DNA of 64,000 nt from Mycetohabitans sp. B8 (GCF_021991875.1 NZ_JAHLKR010000005.1:62001-126000); one strand, 5' to 3'. Numbered from the stretch's first letter, positions 28,944 to 43,194 are shown. Notes: generated by a model not told the origin, from the letters alone. Program-made: numbers and translations.

Positions 28944-29372
28944 TCAAGACTTGCGGTGCGGGCAGTTTTCCTTCGTGCAGGAGCCGTACATTGCGAGCGC
29001 GTGCTCCTGTAGTTTGAAGCCCCGTTCTTTTGCGATCAGCTGCTGGCGGTGCTCGATCTCGGGATCGTAGAATTCCTCAACCCGGCCGCAGTCCAGGCAG
29101 ACCAGATGGTCGTGGTGCGTACCCTCATTCAGTTCGAACACCGCTTTGCCCGACTCGAAGTTGCTGCGCGTGAGCAGGCCGGCTTGCTCGAACTGCGTTA
29201 GCACGCGATAAACAGTTGCCAGGCCAATATCTAGCTCCTCATTGAGCAAGTTGCGGTAGACGTCTTCCGCGGTCAAGTGGCGCACGGAACTGTGTTGAAA
29301 AATCTCCAGAATCTTCAGGCGCGGCAAGGTTGCCTTGAGCCCCATGTTCTTGAGGTCAGCGGGATTGGTCAT
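28944..29372 (-). CDS. fur: Ferric uptake regulator
   Basis: A 142-residue iron-sensing repressor. The winged-helix DNA-binding domain is residues 1-85. The metal sites include [16 protein letters not shown], with the structural zinc CxxC and sensory His residues, and a C-terminal CPHRKS. It is divergent from bamE, as in many betaproteobacteria, with a shared 114-bp promoter region. I could not place a convincing Fur box there. Confidence 0.97.
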   Translation of the reverse strand: MTNPADLKNMGLKATLPRLKILEIFQHSSVRHLTAEDVYRNLLNEELDIGLATVYRVLTQFEQAGLLTRSNFESGKAVFELNEGTHHDHLVCLDCGRVEEFYDPEIEHRQQLIAKERGFKLQEHALAMYGSCTKENCPHRKS

Positions 29373-29486
29373 CGCTAGGCATCCCTAGAGTACAATGCAA
29401 AATTCTAATAGTAATGGGTTTTTGGGTATTCCGGTCGGTGCACGCGTGTCCCGGGCCCAAATCGATCAAAGCGTCAGACGCGTTTT

Positions 29487-30305
29487 ATGGGTGAAATGAG
29501 TTCAACGTTCTTCTCCGGGTCGCGCATGCGCGCCACCGCCTTTGCGGTAACGGCCCGCGTCGTCGTGCTAGCCGCCGTGGCTTCGCTCGGTGCATGCAAG
29601 ACATACGACAGCCTGACGCAACGCATCGCGCGTTCGATCACCCCATACCAGATCACAGTCGTGCAGGGCAACTTCGTATCAGCCGAGGCTGCATCGAAGC
29701 TACGCGTTGGCATGTCCCGCGACGAAGTGCGCAACGTCCTGGGCACACCGCTGCTCACCGACCTGTTCCATGCCGATCGCTGGGACTATGTGTTCTATTT
29801 CAAGCGCGGTTCGACTTCTGTTGTGCAGCAGCGAGACCTGGTCGTGAATTTCGTCGGCGATCGCGTGGCAAGCTGGACAGGGGCCGACGAGCTGCCATCC
29901 GAGTATGAGTTGATCGCCGAAATCGATGGTGACCGCAAGGGTTTGAAGAAAGCGCAAGCCGAGACCACCGCGGTCAACGCGGCAAAGGCCGCTGCGGCTG
30001 ACGCGTCGGCAGCGGCGGCGAGCGCGCCGGTTGCGCAGGCGCCGGTGCCTGGCACCGCTGGTGCGGCCGCGACGAGTGGCGTCAGCAATGTGAGTGCGTT
30101 GCCGTCGTCGCAAGCTGCCAACGAGGAAGCCGCGACCGCGGCGAACCGCGCGACGGCTCAGGTCGCGCCGCAGCATATCGCGTTGCCGCCGACCGGCGTC
30201 GCACCGTCGCCGGATCCGTCCACTGGCCTGGCGCCGGCCAATGCCGCGGATCTGCAGAACCAGCCGGTGCTGGAGCCCAGCGGCATACAAGGGACGCATC
30301 AATGA
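29487..30305 (+). CDS. bamE: Outer-membrane assembly factor BamE with long Ala-rich tail
   Basis: A lipoprotein of the BAM complex that inserts beta-barrel proteins. The signal peptide ends in the lipobox SLGAC. The SmpA/OmlA fold shows [20 protein letters not shown] and [12 protein letters not shown]. After about residue 150 the protein continues for 120 residues of Ala/Pro/Gln/Thr-rich sequence, well beyond the conserved domain. The start is uncertain (ATGs also at 29496 and 29526, none with a strong site). Its stop overlaps the dapB start. Confidence 0.92.
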   Translation: MGEMSSTFFSGSRMRATAFAVTARVVVLAAVASLGACKTYDSLTQRIARSITPYQITVVQGNFVSAEAASKLRVGMSRDEVRNVLGTPLLTDLFHADRWDYVFYFKRGSTSVVQQRDLVVNFVGDRVASWTGADELPSEYELIAEIDGDRKGLKKAQAETTAVNAAKAAAADASAAAASAPVAQAPVPGTAGAAATSGVSNVSALPSSQAANEEAATAANRATAQVAPQHIALPPTGVAPSPDPSTGLAPANAADLQNQPVLEPSGIQGTHQ

Positions 30306-31102
30306 TGAAGATTGCCATCGCAGGGGCATCGGGCCGCATGGGGCAAATGCTGGTCGAAACGGTGCTCAATACGCCGGAAGTCACGTTGTCGGGCGCGCTG
30401 GAGCGCGCGGGCGCTGCCGCGCTGGGACAGGACGCTGGCGCATTCGCCGGGCGGCAGACCGGTATCGCGATCACTGACGACGTGGAGCGCGTGTTTGCGC
30501 ATGCAGACGTGCTAATCGATTTCACGCGGCCCGAGGGCACCCTTGAGTACCTGAAGACGGCACGCCGGCACGGCACCCGCATGGTGATCGGCACGACGGG
30601 TTTTGCCGAATCGCAAAAGGCTGAGTTGGCCGCCGCCGCGCAGAACCTCGGGATCGTGTTCGCACCGAACATGAGCGTGGGCGTGAACGTGACGTTGAAG
30701 CTGCTGCAAGTGGCCGCTGCGCATTTCGCTACCGGCTACGATATCGAGATCATCGAGGCGCATCACCGGCACAAAGTTGATGCGCCGTCCGGCACAGCGT
30801 TGCAGATGGGTGAAGTGATCGCGACGGCGTTGGGTCGTGAGCTGGCATCCTGTGCCGTGTACGGACGCCATGGCGTGACCGGTGAGCGCGACCCGTCGAC
30901 AATCGGGTTCTCAGCCATCCGCGGCGGCGACATCGTCGGCGACCACACGGTGATGTTCGCCGGCACCGGCGAGCGGATTGAGATCACGCATAAGTCGGCG
31001 AACCGGCTCGCGTACGCGCAGGGCGCGGTACGGGCCGCCCGTTTCCTGGCCGGCCGACCGGCGGGGCTGTACGATATGTGGGACGTGCTAGGCCTGCGCT
31101 AG
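30302..31102 (+). CDS. dapB: 4-hydroxy-tetrahydrodipicolinate reductase
   Basis: A 266-residue NAD(P)H reductase of the diaminopimelate/lysine pathway, feeding peptidoglycan. It has the cofactor motif [11 protein letters not shown] at the N-terminus and the substrate/catalytic motif [15 protein letters not shown]. The ATG at 30302 overlaps the bamE stop (ATGATGA), indicating an operon. Downstream, exbB and most of exbD are missing. Confidence 0.97.
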   Translation: MMKIAIAGASGRMGQMLVETVLNTPEVTLSGALERAGAAALGQDAGAFAGRQTGIAITDDVERVFAHADVLIDFTRPEGTLEYLKTARRHGTRMVIGTTGFAESQKAELAAAAQNLGIVFAPNMSVGVNVTLKLLQVAAAHFATGYDIEIIEAHHRHKVDAPSGTALQMGEVIATALGRELASCAVYGRHGVTGERDPSTIGFSAIRGGDIVGDHTVMFAGTGERIEITHKSANRLAYAQGAVRAARFLAGRPAGLYDMWDVLGLR

Positions 31103-31139
31103 CCGTCGTGCGCACGTGCGCGGCGTATCCCAACTGGCG

Positions 31140-31394
31140 CCGGTGTCGCGCACCATCGAGGTGTCGATCGATGCTGACGGGCACCTGTTCTGCGACGGCC
31201 AACCGGTTGACACCGCGCAGTGGTCCACGCGGTTTGCGCAGGCTGCCTATGAGCCGGTGCCGGCGCAGTTGGAACTGCGGGCCGACCATGCGACCCGCTA
31301 CGAGTCGATTGCCGGCGTGATGAGCGCCGCGCAGCGGGCCGGGCTCACGCGCATTGCGTTCGTGACGCTGCCGGTCGGTGGCGGCGCGCACTGA
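31140..31394 (+). pseudogene. exbD: ExbD C-terminal remnant (biopolymer transport), N-terminus and exbB deleted
   Basis: The frame ending at 31394 reads IEVSIDADGHLFCDGQPVDT, then LELRADHATRYESIAGVMSA and GLTRIAFVTLP, which is the periplasmic domain of ExbD/TolR proteins. The N-terminal cytoplasmic segment and the single transmembrane helix with its essential Asp are absent, and no ExbB sequence remains between dapB and this piece. Related Burkholderia carry exbB-exbD between dapB and leuS, so one deletion removed exbB and the front of exbD. Confidence 0.85.
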
Positions 31395-34121
<2,727 letters not shown>

Positions 34122-34129
34122 GGGCTTGC

Positions 34130-34693
34130 ATGACTGAATCGAAACTGACGCGCCGATCCTGCATCGTGCTTGCCGCGGCAGCGTTATTGTTGTCCGGATG
34201 TGGCTTCCAACTGCGCGGTGACTATGGCTTCCCGTTCAAGCGGCTCGCGGTAGTCGGCCCGGGTCCGGAGCTTGGTGCACGGATTCAGCGGATGGTGGAG
34301 GGCGGCAGCCAGACGCGAATCGTCAAGCATACCGACGGTGCGGACGCGATCCTGTCGATTTCGGAGGGGCACGGCACCGGGGCGCTGACGCTCAATGCGG
34401 CCGGACAGGTCAACGAGTACGAACTCGACTACACAATGTCGTACCAATTGGTCGGCGCGGATGGCACAGTGTTGTTGCCGCCCAGCGTGATCCGCATCAA
34501 CCGGGCGATGACTTATTCCGACCAGTACGCGCTGGCTAAGTCGCAAGAGTTCGAGCTGCTGTATCGCGACATGCGCAACGACGCGGTTGACCAGCTGTTG
34601 CGGCGCATGAGCGCAGTGCGCGAGCTGCACCCGACCCATGGTGGGGTTCGCGCGGTGGCGCCGCGCGCGCCGCTGCCCACGCCGCCGCTGTAA
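34130..34693 (+). CDS. lptE: LPS-assembly lipoprotein LptE
   Basis: A 187-residue outer-membrane lipoprotein that plugs LptD and helps export lipopolysaccharide. Signal peptide with lipobox LLLSGCGF, then QLRGDYGFPFKRLAVVGP. The ATG at 34130 has GAGGG five bases upstream, inside the leuS stop region; a TTG at 34118 is less likely. It lies between leuS and holA as in most proteobacteria. The last 25 residues are Pro/Ala-rich. Confidence 0.93.
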   Translation: MTESKLTRRSCIVLAAAALLLSGCGFQLRGDYGFPFKRLAVVGPGPELGARIQRMVEGGSQTRIVKHTDGADAILSISEGHGTGALTLNAAGQVNEYELDYTMSYQLVGADGTVLLPPSVIRINRAMTYSDQYALAKSQEFELLYRDMRNDAVDQLLRRMSAVRELHPTHGGVRAVAPRAPLPTPPL

Positions 34694-34706
34694 CGGACAC
34701 GACGTG

Positions 34707-35864
34707 ATGCAACTGCGCGCAGACGCCCTGGAGTCGCACCTGGCCAAGACATTGGGCCGCTTGTACGTCGTGTACGGCGACGAGCCACTGCTCGCGCAGG
34801 AAGCTGTGGCGCGCATCCGCGCCGCGGCGCGCGCGGCCGGTTTCACCGAGCGCAACGTATTCTCGGTTGAGCGTGGTTTTGATTGGAGCCTGTTGCTCGG
34901 CGCCACGCAATCGATGTCGTTGTTCGGCGAGCGGCAGCTGATCGAATTGCGCATCCCGACCGGCAAGCCGGGCAAGGAGGGCGGTGACGCACTGAAGGCG
35001 CTGGCGGCATCGGACAATCCCGACGTGCTAGCGTTGATCGCATTGCCGCGGCTGGACGCGGCGACGCAAAAGACGGCATGGTTCACTGCATTGGTCCAGG
35101 CTGGTGTGGCGATACGCATCGACACGGTCGAGCGTGCGCAGCTGCCGAACTGGATTGCGCAACGGCTCGCGGCGCAGCAGCAACGTATCGTTGCCGGCGA
35201 CGAAGGGCGGCGCGCGCTGCAGTTCATCGCCGAGCGGGTCGAGGGCAACCTGCTCGCCGCGCATCAGGAAATCCAAAAGCTCGGCCTGTTGTATCCGGCC
35301 GGCGAATTGACGCTCGAGCAGGTGCAGGACGCGGTACTCAACGTCGCCCGCTACGACGTGTTCAAGCTTAACGAGGCCATGCTCGCCGGCGATGTTGCGC
35401 GCTTGGCGCGGATGCTCGATGGATTGCGCGGCGAAGGTGAGGCGACGGTGCTGGTGCTGTGGGCCGTCGTAGAGGAAATCCGTGCGCTGGTACGAATCAA
35501 GCGGGGGCTAGCTGCCGGCAAGCCGTTGGCGATCCTGATGCGCGAGAATCGCGTGTGGGGGCCGCGTGAACGGCTGATGGGTCCCGCGCTGCAGCGCGTC
35601 GATGAACGTTCGCTCGAGCGGGCACTGGCGCTGGCGGCGCGGCTGGACCGGCAGGTCAAGGGGCTCTGCGGCGGGGTGCCGGCGCGCGTGGGCGTCGCGC
35701 CCGCGCGCGCGTCGCTGCCGCCAGCCGATCCGTGGGATGGCTTGTTCGAGCTCGCGATGACGATTGCGCGGCCCGGTGGCAGCGATGGCAGGCGCTGCGC
35801 GGGTGGCGCCGCGCCGCGCGGCGTTACCACTACTGCCACCGCCGTGCGAGCGATACGACCGTAG
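34707..35864 (+). CDS. holA: DNA polymerase III delta subunit
   Basis: A 385-residue clamp-loader subunit that opens the sliding clamp. The start MQLRADALESHLAKTL at 34707 fits the family; 13 bp separate it from lptE. It shows LYVVYGDEPLLAQEAVARIR, the typical N-terminus, and ERVEGNLLAAHQEIQKLGLL. The last 40 residues after FELAMTIAR are Gly/Ala/Arg-rich and not conserved, longer than the usual end. Confidence 0.93.
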   Translation: MQLRADALESHLAKTLGRLYVVYGDEPLLAQEAVARIRAAARAAGFTERNVFSVERGFDWSLLLGATQSMSLFGERQLIELRIPTGKPGKEGGDALKALAASDNPDVLALIALPRLDAATQKTAWFTALVQAGVAIRIDTVERAQLPNWIAQRLAAQQQRIVAGDEGRRALQFIAERVEGNLLAAHQEIQKLGLLYPAGELTLEQVQDAVLNVARYDVFKLNEAMLAGDVARLARMLDGLRGEGEATVLVLWAVVEEIRALVRIKRGLAAGKPLAILMRENRVWGPRERLMGPALQRVDERSLERALALAARLDRQVKGLCGGVPARVGVAPARASLPPADPWDGLFELAMTIARPGGSDGRRCAGGAAPRGVTTTATAVRAIRP

Positions 35865-35975
35865 CCTTACAATGGAAGCCGCCGCGTGGCGCGGCAGGTT
35901 ACGCGCGACGGCTTCGATCCGTGCGCACTGGGCGTGCACGAACCCACCGCATTCACGCATTACGGGAACACGAAG

Positions 35976-37247
35976 ATGGACATTGACCGCTACATGACCG
36001 ATTTGGGTCGCCGCGCGCGCGCGGCGTCAAGGGTGATCGCCCGGGCGCCCGGGGCCGCGAAGAACGCGGCACTCGAACAGATCGCGCTGGCGATCCAGGG
36101 ACAGGCCGACGCGCTCCAGCGTGCGAACGCGCGCGATGTCGAGCGGGCACGGGCCAACGGGCACGATGCGGCCTTTATCGACCGACTGACGCTGTCGGAC
36201 AAGGCGCTGACGACGATGGTCGAGGGCCTGCGGCAGGTTGCGGCGCTGCCTGACCCGATTGGCGAGATCACCGGCATGAGGACGCGTCCGACCGGCATCC
36301 AGGTGGGCCAGATGCGGGTGCCGCTCGGTGTCATTGGCATCATTTATGAGTCGCGGCCGAATGTCACGATCGACGCTGCCGCGCTGTGCCTAAAATCGGG
36401 CAACGCGACGATCCTGCGCGGCGGCTCGGAGGCAATCGAATCCAATACCGCGCTCGCCGCGCTGATCGCCGAGGCGCTGCGCATGAGCGGCCTGCCCGAG
36501 GATGGGGTGCAAGTGGTCGGTACGCCGGATCGGGCGGCGGTTGGCAAGCTGATCACCCTGACCGACTACGTCGACGTGATCGTGCCGCGCGGTGGCAAGC
36601 GCTTGATTCAACGGTTGGTCGATGAAGCGCGGGTGCCGATGATCAAACACCTAGACGGCGTGTGCCATGTCTACGTGGATGACGGCGCCGATGTCGGCAA
36701 GGCGCTGGCGGTATGCGATAACGCGAAGACGCATCGGTACGGCACCTGCAACACGATGGAGACGTTGCTTGTCGCACAGGGCATCGCGCCGACCGTGTTG
36801 CCGTTGCTGGGCAAGCTGTACCGGGATAAAGCTGTCGAACTGCGAGTGGACGCGGCTGCGCGCGCAATCCTTGCCGATGCCGGTGTTGCGCCGCTCGTAG
36901 ACGCGACCGAGGCCGATTGGCGCACCGAATACCTGGCGCCGGTGCTCGCGATCAGGGTAGTGGACGGCGTCGACGCGGCGATTGAGCACATCAATACATA
37001 TGGCTCCGCGCATACCGATGCGATCGTGACCGAGCACTACGATCGCGCGATGCAGTTCCTGCGCGAGGTTGATTCAGCCAGCGTGATGGTCAATGCGTCG
37101 ACGCGCTTCGCGGACGGCTTCGAATACGGGCTGGGCGCCGAAATCGGCATCTCGAACGACAAGCTGCATGCGCGTGGGCCGGTTGGCCTTGAGGGGCTAA
37201 CGTCATTGAAATACGTCGTGCTGGGCCACGGCGAAGTACGACAGTAA
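35976..37247 (+). CDS. proA: Gamma-glutamyl phosphate reductase
   Basis: A 423-residue aldehyde-dehydrogenase-fold enzyme, second step of proline synthesis. The start [18 protein letters not shown] at 35976 is conserved. It has [24 protein letters not shown], the catalytic Cys region [13 protein letters not shown], and the C-terminal [24 protein letters not shown] at about 35868 may be its -10 box. Position after holA is the usual Burkholderia order. Confidence 0.97.
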   Translation: MDIDRYMTDLGRRARAASRVIARAPGAAKNAALEQIALAIQGQADALQRANARDVERARANGHDAAFIDRLTLSDKALTTMVEGLRQVAALPDPIGEITGMRTRPTGIQVGQMRVPLGVIGIIYESRPNVTIDAAALCLKSGNATILRGGSEAIESNTALAALIAEALRMSGLPEDGVQVVGTPDRAAVGKLITLTDYVDVIVPRGGKRLIQRLVDEARVPMIKHLDGVCHVYVDDGADVGKALAVCDNAKTHRYGTCNTMETLLVAQGIAPTVLPLLGKLYRDKAVELRVDAAARAILADAGVAPLVDATEADWRTEYLAPVLAIRVVDGVDAAIEHINTYGSAHTDAIVTEHYDRAMQFLREVDSASVMVNASTRFADGFEYGLGAEIGISNDKLHARGPVGLEGLTSLKYVVLGHGEVRQ

Positions 37248-37259
37248 AGGGGCTAGAGC

Positions 37260-37676
37260 ATGTTGTGGATGAAGACCTTTCATATTGTGTTGATCGCCTC
37301 CTGGTTCGCGGGACTGTTCTATCTGCCCCGCATCTTCGTGAACCTGGCAATGGAGACTGAGCCCGCTGCGTCGCGGCGCCTGTTGGTGATGGCGCGTAAG
37401 TTGTATCGCTTCATGAGCCTGATCGCCGTGCCGGCGCTCGCGTGCGGTCTCTGGCTATGGCTGGTGGTGGGCATCGGACGTGGGCAGGGATGGATGCATG
37501 CGAAACTGACGATCGTCGTGCTGCTGATCGTCTATCACGCGATGTGTGGCAGGTTGCTCGCCAGATTCGAGCGGGGGGCGAACCGCCGCTCCGACCGGTG
37601 GTATCGGATGTTCAACGAATTGCCGGTGTTTGGCTTGTTCGGCGCGGTCGCGCTGGTGGTCTTCAAGCCCTTTTGA
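37260..37676 (+). CDS. CopD-family/HemJ-like membrane protein
   Basis: A 138-residue protein with four predicted membrane helices and the HemJ signatures KTFHIVLIASWFAGLFYLPR and MHAKLTIVVLLIVYHAMCG, with conserved His residues at about 8 and 79. HemJ oxidises protoporphyrinogen IX in many proteobacteria lacking HemG/HemY. Burkholderia relatives are often annotated just as CopD. It follows proA by 12 bp. Intact. Confidence 0.85.
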   Translation: MLWMKTFHIVLIASWFAGLFYLPRIFVNLAMETEPAASRRLLVMARKLYRFMSLIAVPALACGLWLWLVVGIGRGQGWMHAKLTIVVLLIVYHAMCGRLLARFERGANRRSDRWYRMFNELPVFGLFGAVALVVFKPF

Positions 37677-37687
37677 GCGGCCCGCTG

Positions 37688-38530
37688 TCAGTCGCGCACG
37701 GCCACGCGGCGTTGCGCGAGGACTTTCTTGGCGTCGCTTAGCCGGTCGATCAGTGCCGGTCCTTGGCGCAGCGCAACACCGACCGCGAGGATGTCGCCGA
37801 TCACCAGGTGCGACATGCGCGAGGTCATCGGCGAGAATACGTCGGTTTCCTCGGCGATGTTGGCAAACAAACTGAGGGTAGCCAGCCGCGCCAGCGGCGA
37901 ATTGCCGTGCGTGATCGCAATGACCTTGGCGTCACGCTGCAACGCTGAGTGGACGGCACCGATGATATCCCGCGTGCGGCCGGTGTTCGACACCGCCACT
38001 ACCACGTCGCGCGGGCCGAGCAGCGCCGCCGACATCGCATAGGTATGGGGATCGGTGTACGCGACGCTGGGCATGCCAAGCCGGAAGAACTTGTGCTGGA
38101 TGTCCTGCGCGGTGATGCCGGAGCCGCCGGCGCCATAGAATTCGACGCGGGCCGCGTCGGCGAGCAGTTCAATCGCCGCCTCGACACTGTGTGCTGACAG
38201 GCTGTTGCGCACTTCGAGCAATGCGCCAATGGTGCGGTCGAATACCTTCGAGACGATGCCCGGTGCCGGCTCGTCCAGCCGCACGTCCCGATAGACGGTG
38301 GGCAGCCTGTGTGCCACGCCTTGCGCGAGTCTGATTTTGAACTCTCGAAATCCGCTGCAGCCGAGCGCGTGGCAAAAGCGCGCAATGGTGGGCTGGCTGA
38401 CGCCCGCACGGTTAGCCAACTCGGTCATGGACAGATCGAGCACCTCGCGCGGCGCGTCGCAGACGTAGCCGGCAAGCTTGCGCTCGGACGGTCGCAATTG
38501 TGCGCGCATGGCTTCGATTCTAGCGAGCAT
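37688..38530 (-). CDS. hexR: HexR-type regulator (RpiR family)
   Basis: A 280-residue repressor with an N-terminal RpiR helix-turn-helix (ANRAGVSQPTIARFCHALGC, residues about 40-60) and a C-terminal SIS sugar-phosphate domain (about 120-250, containing YGAGGSG and VAVSNTGRTRD). In pseudomonads HexR binds KDPG and controls edd, zwf and gap. Here it is divergent from edd-eda and separated by 349 bp with two matching palindromes, so control of edd and itself is likely. Confidence 0.92.
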   Translation of the reverse strand: MLARIEAMRAQLRPSERKLAGYVCDAPREVLDLSMTELANRAGVSQPTIARFCHALGCSGFREFKIRLAQGVAHRLPTVYRDVRLDEPAPGIVSKVFDRTIGALLEVRNSLSAHSVEAAIELLADAARVEFYGAGGSGITAQDIQHKFFRLGMPSVAYTDPHTYAMSAALLGPRDVVVAVSNTGRTRDIIGAVHSALQRDAKVIAITHGNSPLARLATLSLFANIAEETDVFSPMTSRMSHLVIGDILAVGVALRQGPALIDRLSDAKKVLAQRRVAVRD

Positions 38531-38583
38531 CGCGTGAAGGGTCGCAGCGACGGGGAAGTGGAATGGGTGCAGTATTGCGCAAA

Positions 38584-38604
38584 ATATGTAGAAAATCTAC
38601 ATAT
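38584..38604. promoter_or_regulatory. HexR operator candidate 1 (perfect palindrome near hexR)
   Basis: Arms ATATGTAGA and TCTACATAT, nine bases each and perfectly complementary, flank AAA. The centre contains TGTAG-N5-CTACA. It lies 54 bp upstream of the hexR ATG, where a bound regulator would block hexR transcription. Confidence 0.75.
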
Positions 38605-38762
38605 TGGGAGGCATCGACATGGTCGGGCGCAACCGCGCGTCGCCCGCTCGCGTCCATGCGAGCGCGCCCATACGATTAAGCAAACTCATGGGACTCTATC
38701 GCTCGTTTCGAGGCAAGCCGGCGTGAGCCGGTTCAGTGTGGGGAAATCCGGATCAACTCTGA

Positions 38763-38791
38763 TTGAGTCGATGTAGCATTTCTACTAAACT
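38763..38791 (+). promoter_or_regulatory. edd promoter with HexR operator candidate 2
   Basis: A -35 TTGAGT at 38763-38768 and a -10 TAAACT at 38786-38791 are 17 bases apart. Between them lies TGTAG-CATTT-CTACT (38772-38786), matching candidate 1 at nine of ten arm positions. The edd start is about 90 bp downstream. The operator inside the spacer suits repression. Confidence 0.65.
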
Positions 38792-38879
38792 GCACGACAC
38801 CGGCCGAACTTGCGGTCCTCCGGCGATTCAAACCTTTCGGCGTACTGGCGCGTGCCGCCCGTTTCCAGGAGCGATTCCT

Positions 38880-40715
38880 ATGGCTTCGTTGCACCCCAGG
38901 CTGACGGCAGTGACCGATCGCATCATCGAGCGCAGCAAGGCAACGCGGCGCGCCTATCTTGCCCGAATCGAGCATGCGCAAGGACAGTTTCCCGCGCGCG
39001 GTGTGCTGTCTTGCGCGAACCTGGCTCACGGTTTTGCCGGGCTCGAAGGGCAGGACAAGATCGCGATCCATGCGATGCGGCAGCCGAACATTGGCATTGT
39101 GTCGGCCTACAACGAGATGTTGTCCGCGCATGCGCCGTATCGCGACTTTCCCGACATCATTAAACAGGCTGCGCGCGAAGCGGGTGGCGTCGCGCAATTT
39201 GCCGGTGGCGTGCCCGCGATGTGCGACGGCATCACGCAGGGCAACGCCGGCATGGAGCTGTCGCTGTTTTCCCGCGAGACGATCGCGATGTCGACGGCGA
39301 TCGCGTTGACGCACAACATGTTCGACGCGGCGCTGTGCCTGGGCATTTGCGACAAGATCGTGCCGGGCCTGTTGATCGGCGCGTTGCAATTCGGCCACTT
39401 GCCGACGATCTTCGTGCCCGCCGGGCCGATGACCAGTGGCCTGTCCAATGATGAGAAAGCCAAGATCCGCCAGCAGTTCGCCACCGGCGCCGTGGGGCGC
39501 GACGTGTTGCTCGACAGCGAGGCGCGTGCGTACCACGGTCACGGCACCTGCACGTTCTATGGCACGGCGAATTCGAACCAACTGCTGATGGAAATCATGG
39601 GCCTGCACTTGCCCGGTGCCGCGTTCGTCCATCCGCATACGCCGTTGCGCGATGCGCTCACCGCCGAGGCGGCACGCCGCGTGCTGCAACTGACCGCGCA
39701 AGGCGCGCACTACACGCCGATCGGCCGCGTGATCGACGAGAAAGCGATTGTCAACGGCATCGTCGCGCTGCTGGCCACTGGCGGCTCCACCAACCATACG
39801 CTGCACCTGGTGGCGATCGCCCGCGCGGCCGGCATCGTGATCGACTGGAAAGACTTTGATGATCTGTCACGTGCAGTGCCACTGCTCGCGAAGATCTATC
39901 CGAATGGCAAGGCGGACATCAACCACTATCACGCGGCAGGCGGCATGGCGTTCCTCACGCGCACGCTGCTCGAGGCAGGCTTGCTGCACGACGACGTGAC
40001 GACCGTTGCCGGCGCCGGCTTGTCAGACCATTACACGCGCGAGCCGAAACTGGTCGATGGCAAGCTGGTCTGGGTCGACGGCCCGCGCGGGAGCCACGAC
40101 AAGGCCGTGCTGCGCAGCGCCGCGGAACCGTTCCAGCCCGATGGCGGGCTGCGACTGGTGCAAGGCCGGTTGGGCCGAGGTGTGATCAAGATTTCCGCGG
40201 TCGCGCCGCAACATCGCAGTGTCACCGCGCCGGCGATCGTCTTCGATTCGCAGGAAGGCGTGCAGGCCGCCTTCGATCGCGGTGAGCTGGAGCGCGATTG
40301 CGTCGCTGTGGTGCGATTCCAGGGGGCAAGAGCCAATGGCATGCCCGAGCTGCACCGGCTCACGCCGCTGCTGGGCGTCTTGCAGGACAAGGGCTTTAGC
40401 GTGGCGCTGGTCACCGACGGCCGAATGTCGGGCGCCTCGGGCAAGGTGCCGGCGGTGATCCACCTGTCGCCTGAGGCGCTGCTGGATGGCCCGCTCGGCA
40501 AGGTGCGCAGCGGCGATGTGATCATGCTCGATGCACAAGCCGGGCGACTGGACGTGGACGTGGACGAGGCCGAATGGGCGCGCCGCGCGAACGAAAAGCC
40601 CGTGCATCGCCACGAGCATGAACGGGGCTTTGGCCGCGAGCTGTTCGGCGTTTTCCGTGCCGCTGCGCTGCCGGCCGAGCAAGGGGCGTCGGTGTTCGGC
40701 GCGATGACCGAATGA
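38880..40715 (+). CDS. edd: Phosphogluconate dehydratase
   Basis: A 611-residue iron-sulfur dehydratase of the Entner-Doudoroff pathway, 6-phosphogluconate to KDPG. The ATG at 38880 ([15 protein letters not shown]) has CAGGAG upstream. Family features: [20 protein letters not shown], cluster Cys in [11 protein letters not shown] and [10 protein letters not shown] and [11 protein letters not shown], and SDGRMSG-like [15 protein letters not shown] near the C-terminus. First gene of edd-eda. Confidence 0.97.
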   Translation: MASLHPRLTAVTDRIIERSKATRRAYLARIEHAQGQFPARGVLSCANLAHGFAGLEGQDKIAIHAMRQPNIGIVSAYNEMLSAHAPYRDFPDIIKQAAREAGGVAQFAGGVPAMCDGITQGNAGMELSLFSRETIAMSTAIALTHNMFDAALCLGICDKIVPGLLIGALQFGHLPTIFVPAGPMTSGLSNDEKAKIRQQFATGAVGRDVLLDSEARAYHGHGTCTFYGTANSNQLLMEIMGLHLPGAAFVHPHTPLRDALTAEAARRVLQLTAQGAHYTPIGRVIDEKAIVNGIVALLATGGSTNHTLHLVAIARAAGIVIDWKDFDDLSRAVPLLAKIYPNGKADINHYHAAGGMAFLTRTLLEAGLLHDDVTTVAGAGLSDHYTREPKLVDGKLVWVDGPRGSHDKAVLRSAAEPFQPDGGLRLVQGRLGRGVIKISAVAPQHRSVTAPAIVFDSQEGVQAAFDRGELERDCVAVVRFQGARANGMPELHRLTPLLGVLQDKGFSVALVTDGRMSGASGKVPAVIHLSPEALLDGPLGKVRSGDVIMLDAQAGRLDVDVDEAEWARRANEKPVHRHEHERGFGRELFGVFRAAALPAEQGASVFGAMTE

Positions 40716-40752
40716 GGGCATCGTTCCATTTTGAACTACAGGAGAGCTGCAG

Positions 40753-41388
40753 ATGAAACCCGTGAGCGAAATCGTGCGGATCGGCCCGGTCATCCCGGTG
40801 CTGACATTTGATTCGGTGGAGCAGGGCGAGCACGTCGCGCACGCGCTGTACGAGGGTGGAGTGAAGGTGCTCGAGATTACACTGCGAACTGAGGCCGGAC
40901 TGCAGGCGATCGGGCGCGCATCGCAGCTCGCCTCGGATATCGTCGTCGGCGTCGGCACGCTGACTACTGCCGCCCAGGTCGAGGAGGCCAAGCGTGCCGG
41001 CGCGACATTTGGCGTGTCGCCGGGGCTCACACGCGAGATCCATCGGGCGGCGCAGGACGTCGGCTTGCCGTTGCTGCCCGGTGTGATGACGCCGTCCGAT
41101 ATCCTGCTCGCGCTCGAACTCGGCTACGACATCGTGAAGTTCTTCCCGGCGCAGCAGGCCGGCGGCTCGGACATGCTGCAAGCGTTCAGCGGTCCGTTCC
41201 CGGCGTTGCGGTTCTGTCCGACCGGCGGCATCACGCAGGAGTTGGCGACGACCTTTCTCGCGCTGCCCAACGTGGTCTGCGTCGGTGGCTCGTGGCTCAC
41301 GCCCCGGGCGGTGCTGGCCGCACAAAACTGGGCTGAGGTGACACGCCTGGCGCGCGCGGCGAGCCAACTGGCACGGCCCAATACCTAA
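40753..41388 (+). CDS. eda: KDPG/KHG aldolase
   Basis: A 211-residue class I aldolase splitting KDPG to pyruvate and glyceraldehyde-3-phosphate, which gap then uses. The base Glu lies in VLEITLRTEAG and the Schiff-base Lys in IVKFFPAQQAGG near residue 130. A CAGGAG site precedes the ATG, 37 bp after edd. Normally followed by sugar-acid genes; here a gluconokinase scrap follows. Confidence 0.97.
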   Translation: MKPVSEIVRIGPVIPVLTFDSVEQGEHVAHALYEGGVKVLEITLRTEAGLQAIGRASQLASDIVVGVGTLTTAAQVEEAKRAGATFGVSPGLTREIHRAAQDVGLPLLPGVMTPSDILLALELGYDIVKFFPAQQAGGSDMLQAFSGPFPALRFCPTGGITQELATTFLALPNVVCVGGSWLTPRAVLAAQNWAEVTRLARAASQLARPNT

Positions 41389-41412
41389 GCTTAAGCCTGA
41401 GTCTGAGCCTGA

Positions 41413-41529
41413 GTACTGCGAAGCCAATGGGACACGCTCGAGGAGCCGGGGCCTGACGAGGCGATCACGGTGAGCATCGACGAGCCGCCGGAGCGCATCG
41501 TCGGCCGGGTGCTCGCGCGCACCCGTTGA
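41413..41529 (+). pseudogene. gntK: Gluconokinase C-terminal remnant
   Basis: A 38-codon frame ending at a TGA reads VLRSQWDTLEEPGPDEAITV then SIDEPPERIVGRVLARTR. This matches the C-terminus of gluconokinase (xxTQFxTLQEPG-DE--VxxxDIDQPLExVV in Escherichia coli GntK). Upstream of 41413 there are only stop codons and a short GCCTGAGTCT-like repeat; the P-loop and the rest of the kinase are gone. Its place right after eda is natural for a gluconate gene. Confidence 0.8.
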
Positions 41530-41589
41530 TTCACGCGGCCGGGGCGGCTGCCTCGGTATGCGTGCCCGCAGCGGCGCGGCGCACCGGTG

Positions 41590-43194
<1,605 letters not shown>

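Noticed and set aside
29373-29486. A Fur box between fur and bamE
   Set aside because: The AT-rich stretch has no good GATAATGATAATCATTATC-like symmetry.
38309-38776. A plus-strand ORF of 155 codons through the hexR 5' end and the hexR-edd gap
   Set aside because: Overlaps the hexR coding region antisense and contains the operators; no protein family resemblance.
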